Shown: positions 57,902-64,000 of the stretch, piece after piece
Layout of the letters: every line of letters starts with the position of its first letter
Numbering within the stretch: position 1 is the stretch's first letter
DNA from: Caenorhabditis elegans
Taxonomy: Eukaryota; Nematoda; Chromadorea; Rhabditida; Rhabditidae
Direction of reading: 5' to 3'
Length of the DNA: 64,000 nt
NCBI RefSeq assembly: GCF_000002985.6
Contig: NC_003280.10
Location: forward strand, 10,288,501-10,352,500
Position numbers and translations under genes: made by a program
The notes under the pieces: generated by a model
What the model saw: only the letters and a program-made list of their open reading frames with translations
Told to the model about the DNA's origin: nothing
Database searches by the model: none

Positions 57902-58349
57902 ATGTTCGTCACATTATCCTACACAACGCACACAATTATCTCAATATCTCTACATGTTTTCGGAGTAGTGGTTGGACTATTCGTATGGTATTTATTCCCG
58001 AAAAATGTATGTTTTCTTGTAGAATTCTCGATTTTTGAGATAAATTTAGTTTCTACGATTCAGAAAAGATTACAATTTTTAGTATTTTTAGTAAAAACTT
58101 ATTTTTTTAATTTAAAAGCTTCCAAAATTTTCTCATCTAGATTTTCAGCCGACGCGCTCAATTGTCCAACTCCCGTCAGAAAGAGTAGCTGTCTCGATTG
58201 AAACTCCAATAACTACAAGAAGTGAAAAACTGAATGCCTACTCCCCGACAAGTTCTAATAATAATTTTACGACGAATGACGGCGGAAAATTAATCGATTT
58301 TGATGATCAGCATATTCCACAGATCTCAGCGATTCGCCAATTCGGTTAA
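57902..58349 (+). CDS. Small single-pass membrane protein, 101 residues
   Basis: Two exons (57902-58006, 58149-58349) join at phase 0 (donor GTATGT, acceptor GATTTTCAG). The N-terminal third is a membrane helix (IISISLHVFGVVVGLFVWYL, about residues 12-32) followed by FPKN. The remaining 66 residues are polar and Ser/Thr/Asn-rich (VSIETPITTRSEK, YSPTSSNNN) with an acidic patch LIDFDDQ. I do not recognise the family. An acceptor (TTTTCAG) five bases before the ATG means an upstream exon or trans-splicing is possible, so the N-terminus may be longer. It lies between pro-2 and stip-1 on the opposite strand. Confidence 0.65.
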
Positions 58350-58642
58350 CTTCAATCATTATTTTCTAATCGGTTAGAAAATTCAATTAGAATATTAGAA
58401 TTTTATGAAATTGCGAAAAATTAACCGATGATTTTTAATGTAAAAATTTTACGAGTATACTATATTACAGTTTTTTTTTTAATTTCAATAAATTTTATAA
58501 AATACAAATACAAAGCAGAAAGTATAAAATAATGAACCGTTATCTAACGGAATGAATAGACAAGGTTAAAATTAAAACAATAATAAATTAAAATAACTTT
58601 TATCGTAAGTTTAAACAAGATCATATGATATGTTAAAAATGA

Positions 58643-61505
58643 TTATCCTTGTGCACCTTGAGCCATTTGAATAAGCTCATTGAGCCCTGAAGGTCGCCAT
58701 ACAAATTCGATTGGATCCATCACATAAACCATTTCCGAATCGAGATAAATCGAAAGTGCACCGAACCAAAATACTTGTCGTCCGTCTTTGTATCGATCTT
58801 TTTGTGGATGATATGTGAATCCATTCTTTCCAGCTGTGTACTCGATAATTTCTTTTAATGACAGTTTCTGAACAGGTGCAGCTTGAGTAAAGTGTGGTGC
58901 CATTGGTGGTGGTGGAGCCATTGGAGCAATCGGAGTGGCTTGGAGTCCGCCGACTTTCTCTCCTTGAAGGGATCGCCCTATTGCGATCATTGAGCGACGA
59001 AGATTTTCTGAAAAAAAAACATTTTGATTCTAAAAACGAGATATTTGAACTTACCATTTACAGTTGGATAATTAACAAGAACTTGTGGAATTCGAGCCTT
59101 CCAGGATCCATACCAACGCTTCACTTCATTGTAATCGACACCAGGACTATCTAGCCAAAGACAGAGGCAGTTGTAGAACTGAAAAAAAAATGTAATATTT
59201 AAAAACGAACATGAATAATCAACTTACCCTCGGGAAGAAATACTTTGTAACAATATTAGCAATTGCATCAGGATGTGTAAATTCAAGCCATTCCATGCAA
59301 GCTGTCCATTCAGGATATTCTGGATTCATCGTTGGATTCAATTCCATCGTATCCAATGCAACACCTAGTTTCGGAACAATATTTTGTGCAATAAAGGCTG
59401 AAAATGTTGCAGCTGACCAAACATTCTGCCATGGTCTCAGTGTCTCAAGAGCACTTCTATCCATTGGATCCCATAGTTTCAGAGCTTTTGATAATTTCTG
59501 TCGAATTGGAGGCATCACTGTTTGAATACGATCTCCAAGAAGTACAAGCCAAGGCACAAGCCATTCATGAATCGGAATTTCATCTGTCATCGGATCCCAT
59601 TGATTAACTCGTTCCGCAATTTTAGGAACAACCAGTTGCTCCAGAATATTTTCAGTAATCCATGCGGATAATAGAGGTATCCATTGTTCGACGAGTTCAA
59701 TCATTTCGTGCATTTGTGTGCTCGGATCCCACTGAAGACAGGCACGGCGAATTGATGGAAGAATTCCTTCCCAGATGATACGATCGTAGGCTGAAATAAA
59801 ATTGTCTGTTTTTCTTTGTAAAATAAAACTAATAGACTTACCTCTAATCTCATCTCCTTTTGTTTTATTATGCCCAAATGTCATCTTTCTTCCATTTTTA
59901 CTGTCATCCAGAATATCCCTCCATGTCGAGATGAGTTCACAACCATAATTCTTATCCTCGAGCGGCTTCCAGGCAACGAAATACTTTTGAATTAGTGGAA
60001 GAACAGTTGGTATAGCAACAGTTTCAAGAGAATACAACTCATATTCATGTGGGAATTCTGATCGCAGACGTCTGAACAATTCTTGGCACTCTTCCATGGA
60101 CGGTGAACGATTAGATGAGAATCCATCGATGAGCTCGTATACATCTTTTATATGTTGTGCTTCTTGTTCTTCTGTTCCAAGAGATTTCTGAACTTGTTGT
60201 AGATCATATTCCAGAGCTGTTGTCTGATCCTTTAAACTGATCAATTGTTGATTGCTTCTTCGAATTCCTTCTTCAGTAAGATCCACAAGTAAATTCAAAT
60301 TATGAATCAATTCCGGCACATCAAAAACAGTCCGTTCTTCATCATCGACAGTATCGTATTCGGATCGAGTTTTCATAGAGAATGAATCATAACCCGAGTA
60401 GATTTTTTGTTGTTTTCCAGTCATATCAATTACTTTAATGTTCGAGTATTGCTGTGATTGTTGATGAGAAGCTGGTCGTGATGCTGACATTCCTTCCTCC
60501 ATCACATCTTCGATTGTTCTGTATTTGGTCTTCACTGTTTGAGATTTCTTCCAACTTCCTTTTATTTTCAATCCACTCTTCTCTTGATCATCATTTGTGG
60601 GGCGAGATGATGTTCCCTCTTGAGCCATTCTAAAAAATAAATATTTAATTTTTTCGTTGTTTTTAATTGATTTTTTCAAGCAACCCTTTGCCTACCTTTT
60701 CTGTGCATCCGCTGCAGATTCTCCAAACTTTGGTCCAGTAGCTGTCGATTCTTTTCCATAAGCTCCAACAGCTCCTCTTCCTTTTCTCAATTGAGCTTGA
60801 ACTGGTTCCACAATTCCTTGACCTTGTGCTCCGAGACCTTCTCCTGGCTTATAACCCATTGCCTGCATCATTTTCATGATTTTATTCGAATTTCCGTCTC
60901 CTCTCATCCAGCTACCGAATTGATTAATATCTGCCGCTCCATGATTAGCTGATGAGCGCATTCCTGCGAAAACTTGGGCGCCGTTCTGTTTCGGTGCTTT
61001 TTTTGTTCTTTTATCGAAATCAATTTGAATGGAGCCTTCGTCATCTTCTTTCGGCTTTTTCTCGCCTCCAAGATTCAAATTCAGAGACGCTGGATCATCT
61101 TTGTCGATTTTATTTCCTTGTTGAATACCTCCGCTCACAAAGCTCATTGGTGCACTTATTTTTGATCGTTTTCTGTAATTACAAATCAATTATTGAAACA
61201 AAGTTAAAGGAGAAAACTTACTTATAAGGCCCTCGGCTTGTTCCTTGTTCATCGTCATCATCGTCGCTGTCAGGTGCAAAGACTCCTGAAAAATGTCAAT
61301 TTTGTTTGCCCAATGTTAATAAAAACGGCGGAGCTTCCAAGAAAACAAAAAATTTCCGCAAAAAGTTCGCATTTTTCAATGATCTCACCCCACCATATGT
61401 CGCCTGATCCTTATTCTGAAACCGTCGCCTGCCGCCTGGATTCATTGCGTATTCGAGATCCATGTCGTTGATCTCGAACGATTCACGTCCATCATCGTCC
61501 TCCAT
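58643..61505 (-). CDS. stip-1: Septin/tuftelin-interacting protein, G-patch splicing factor (TFIP11 type)
   Basis: Seven exons (61505-61394, 61285-61222, 61172-60696, 60629-59842, 59790-59228, 59178-59055, 59007-58643) give 2,493 nt, 830 residues. TFIP11/Ntr1 proteins recruit the DEAH helicase Prp43 to dismantle spent spliceosomes. The N-terminus has the family block EINDMDLEYAMNP and ATYGVFAPDSDDDDD. A G-patch lies at about 150-196 (GYKPGEGLGAQGQGIVEP). A GCFC-type helical domain with repeated KLWDPMD, VNQWDPMTDE and LQWDPS motifs spans about 380-690. The C-terminus keeps YKDGRQVFWFGALSIYLD. The ATG immediately follows TTTTCAG, as expected for SL trans-splicing. The intron 1 donor (GTGGGG) was chosen to keep the family ATYGV reading. 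Confidence 0.93.
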
Positions 61506-62261
61506 CTGAAAATTACGAAATTATGTTTTTTTCTTGAAATGTCGATTTAAAATCAAAAAATCAAAGTGATATCTTTCATTGGAAGACGCAGAGATATTAG
61601 AGATAAATCCAGGGAGGAAATGAATCATTTTTTACACTGTCAGGTCTCGTGCTGTCCCATTCTTCCTATACTTTCTGACGGCATTCCGGTCATCTAAACA
61701 CGTGTTTCCTTTGTCTGAACATTTGACGAAATTCCAGACTAACTTTCAATTTTTTGCTTGGTTTTAAATTAAAAATTTTTTTGAGAAATCACAATTTTCA
61801 TTGAATAATATAATTTTCATGTTTTGCATATTGTTAAAACTAAATTAGCAAATTAAAATTCCAATCCTATTTATTTTCATTAATTAGCACACAAAGTTAT
61901 TAAACACACTTCGAAATCGATAAAAACAACAATTTTCACATATTTTCCTAAACTTTGTTAATTTAAACGATTTTCTTATGGCAAATTCATCCGGAAACCG
62001 TCAATTTTGTATTTATTTTATCAGTATTAATAAGTTCTAACATTTAAATAAGAAAAATCAATATACCTAGCCTTTTTTAAGACAAAAAACGAAATTAAAT
62101 GTAGAGAAAATCGAAATTCGAAATAAAATTAAAGACTACGATGCTCCGTTATTTTGGCTGCATGTTGTTTAGTGGCATGCGACTTTTGGAGCGAAATTCA
62201 AATCTTGATATTTTTCACTTCATCAAACGGGAGTTTTTCATCGATATTTTTGAATTTTCAG
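61506..62261. other. Divergent promoter region of stip-1 and the phospholipase gene
   Basis: 756 bp between head-to-head genes. A GC-richer patch at about 61,640-61,735 (with CACGTG) may be the stip-1 promoter. AT-rich sequence follows up to the phospholipase start, and no other gene is seen. Confidence 0.55.
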
Positions 62262-62983
62262 ATGAACTTCATACTTCTAGTGTTTCTAGCCGCTCTTTCA
62301 ACGACTTGCTATTGCACCAATCCGAGACTGAAGGCTCTCTGGAACCTGGAGGAGGTCGCTGAATGCGAACTTCACTACAATGCATTGGTAAGTTCCTTTG
62401 AATAAAGTTTTTTTGATGCGAAATAACTATTAAAGCACTACAATAATTATGGATGCTGGTGTGGAATCGGTGGATCTCATGAGCCTGTCGATGGAATCGA
62501 TGAGTGTTGTATGCACCATGACAAGTGCTATGATGCTGCTGTCGATAATAAGGTGACTTTTTTAAAAAGAAACTTAATATCTAACACACTTGGGTCTCGC
62601 CCCGCTGACAACGAAGTACTGTAACTGCACATCGTGGCGAGACCGATGCACGTAAATCCGTGCGCCTTGAAGTATGAATTCCAGGAAGTAACGATACACT
62701 ATTCAATGTGTTTTTTTAGGTTTGTATGGATGTCGAAATCGAATACGTTGATGATTATTCCTGGTCATGCATGAATTCCACTGCAATTTGTTCTGGTATA
62801 TAAGCTCTTTTGAGCCCGAATAATTTAAAAAGCTTTCCAGATAAAAACATGGGATGCAAAGCGGCACTTTGTGATTGTGATAAGATTGTTGTTGAGTGTT
62901 GGAAAAAATTCCCGAAGCCGGAGAAAAAAGCAAAATGCAACAGAACTCTTTGGGCTCCCATCACGAAACATTTCCAACATTGA
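62262..62983 (+). CDS. Secreted phospholipase A2
   Basis: Four exons (62262-62387, 62436-62552, 62720-62795, 62841-62983) give 462 nt, 153 residues. It would hydrolyse the sn-2 ester of phospholipids with calcium. The signal peptide is [18 protein letters not shown]. The calcium loop YGCWCGIGG is followed by the catalytic helix CCMHHDKCY, with the active-site His-Asp pair. Later cysteines ([26 protein letters not shown]) supply the disulphides of the group I/II-like fold. Length and motif spacing are normal, so an active enzyme is likely. Intron 2 contains a GGGTCTC-family palindromic repeat. The ATG follows TTTTCAG directly, which suggests trans-splicing or a 5'-UTR intron. Confidence 0.93.
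62591..62650. repeat. Short GGGTCTC-family palindrome in the phospholipase intron
   Basis: TGGGTCTCGCCCCG at the left mirrors CGTGGCGAGACC at the right. The middle (GCTGACAACGAAGTACTGTA) matches the centre of the element at 11,252-11,385. It is a deletion derivative of the same family. Confidence 0.6.
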
Positions 62984-63762
62984 ATAATATCTAAATTCAC
63001 TTGAAAGTACTTTAAAAACTTCATGTTTTGAACTTTTCCAAAAAGTTGGTTTTTTAGAATATTGAATTGATTTTTATAAATATGGGAACATTGGAATAAA
63101 TTGGATTAATATTAATTTCTATAATACATACTTTAATCCTTTAATACTTGAAGTTGACATAAGAGTTCATATATATGTAATACTGAAAAAGAGTCTTAAT
63201 GAGTAAATTACAATTATATACCATTTCTTGTCTTTTCTCAATAAATTTTTTTTTGGTGTGTTCAAGTAGCTCCAATGTTACGTCAGGTTGTTGTTAGTCA
63301 AGTGTCACCTTCTGTTTCTCAATGACATAAATCAATGACAGGACTACCTGCAAAGAGAATAATCCTACGACATTTATTGACTGTCTTTTGTACCTTCCAC
63401 CTTCATTTCTGTTTTTTTTTCTTTTAAGACCGAAAGAATGTCCCAACTTGAAAAAGTTAACAATTACGTGAGTTTCACAGCTTTATAGATTTTCCTTTTA
63501 ATTTGAAAATTTCAAGGAATATTTGAGAATAGGATAATTCTCGAAAGAATTTTGGAAAGTCTTAACGAAAATTCGATGAATTTACTGGAGTTGAGAGTGA
63601 GTTGTGTTATATGATTCTATCCAGAGGCTACTTTTTGGAAATTGCCAAAAATTGTTTTGTAGAAAACACTTTTGAATATGATAATTCTGAGATCAAATCT
63701 TCAAACTTTACAATTTCTTCAACACTGCAGTGCTTTATTGAATCCGCAACGAACATTCCAAA
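62984..63762. other. Intergenic region
   Basis: About 780 bp after the phospholipase stop. AATAAA signals lie near 63,096. An ATG-containing exon-like stretch ending in GTGAGT at about 63,471 does not join in frame to the next coding exon, and may be 5'-UTR. Nothing else is seen. Confidence 0.5.
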
Positions 63763-64000
63763 ATGATATTTCACGATGTAGTGGAAAGCGATTTGCATGA
63801 CTGGGAATGTGACGATGATTATGTGTGTAAGTTCTGCACAGTTCGAGTGAACAATTGGAAGATAGAGATTTACCAACTTTGGCATTATTTTTTGTAAGTT
63901 TATAGTAACTACTGGTTTCCAATGCTAATTCATTTTCCAGTTTTCTCAAAGATGTGGTTGGTGTTATTGTCCGAAAGTTGAATATAGCTATCGATAGAGA
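63763..64000 (+). CDS. 5' end of an unrecognised gene, runs off the window
   Basis: Exon 1 (63763-63893) and the start of exon 2 (63941-) are separated by a textbook 47-nt intron (GTAAGTTTAT...TTTTCCAG) that keeps the frame. The product begins MIFHDVVESDLHDWECDDDY, then YVCKFCTVRVNNWKIEIYQL, and continues WHYFFFLKDVVGVIVRKLNI. A GCAG acceptor precedes the ATG by about 32 nt. There is no signal peptide at the start. The WHYFFFLKDVVGVIV segment could be membrane-associated. I do not recognise the family. An overlapping minus-strand frame is an alternative, but its splice signals are weaker. Confidence 0.5.

Noticed and set aside
61389-61393. stip-1 intron 1 donor at GTGAGATC
   Set aside because: It is closer to consensus but leaves the wrong phase. 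The GTGGGG donor five bases upstream restores the family ATYGV-acidic reading.
63628-63949. Minus-strand frames of 76-85 codons at the right edge
   Set aside because: They overlap a plus-strand exon pair with a consensus 47-nt intron and lack equally good splice sites of their own. They are kept only as an alternative.

Overview
The window is nematode nuclear DNA, almost certainly Caenorhabditis elegans. Introns are short (often 45-50 nt) with GTAAGT-type donors and TTTTCAG acceptors, intergenic DNA is AT-rich, genes are nested in introns on the opposite strand, and the gene set (clpp-1, mdt-22, vha-9, gcy-4, gcy-5, then pro-2 and stip-1) fits chromosome II. I recognised genes from their proteins and order; no database was searched. 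All exon models below were spliced by hand and checked for reading-frame closure.

Layout. 1-12,323 is a gene-poor stretch with one orphan exon candidate (7,192-7,293, minus) and a few dispersed repeats. 12,324-15,213 is a housekeeping block: minus-strand vha-9 (V-ATPase subunit F) and clpp-1 (mitochondrial ClpP), with plus-strand mdt-22 (Mediator 22) nested in a clpp-1 intron. 15,639-27,719 holds two tandem minus-strand receptor guanylate cyclases, gcy-4 and gcy-5, separated by a plus-strand MSS4/RABIF-like gene. A small secreted SXP/RAL-2-type gene (DUF148) is nested in a gcy-5 intron. Two copies of a 312-bp cassette, each made of two head-to-head tRNA-Pro(TGG) genes, sit in a clpp-1 intron and a gcy-4 intron, in opposite orientation to each other.

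29,795-47,088 is a cluster of three plus-strand genes for secreted cysteine-rich proteins of 294, 398 and 1,499 residues. They are built from C-x3-C-x3-C-x3-C modules (the C_tripleX repeat) behind a signal peptide and an R-x-[KR]-R|Q proprotein-convertase site. This is the least understood coding region of the window. I infer an extracellular, cross-linked, cuticle-like material.

47,535-50,851 is tandem-repeat DNA: a 26-bp minisatellite followed by 13 units of a 224/225-bp satellite of two subtypes in a partly higher-order arrangement. 51,346-61,505 contains pro-2 (NOC2-type ribosome biogenesis factor, with a hAT-like MITE in an intron), a small plus-strand membrane protein, and stip-1 (TFIP11-type G-patch spliceosome-disassembly factor). 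A secreted phospholipase A2 follows (62,262-62,983), and the 5' end of an unrecognised plus-strand gene runs off the right edge.

Functional themes: mitochondrial proteolysis and proton pumping, ASE-type chemosensory cGMP signalling, ribosome and spliceosome turnover, and a structural or secreted cysteine-rich family.
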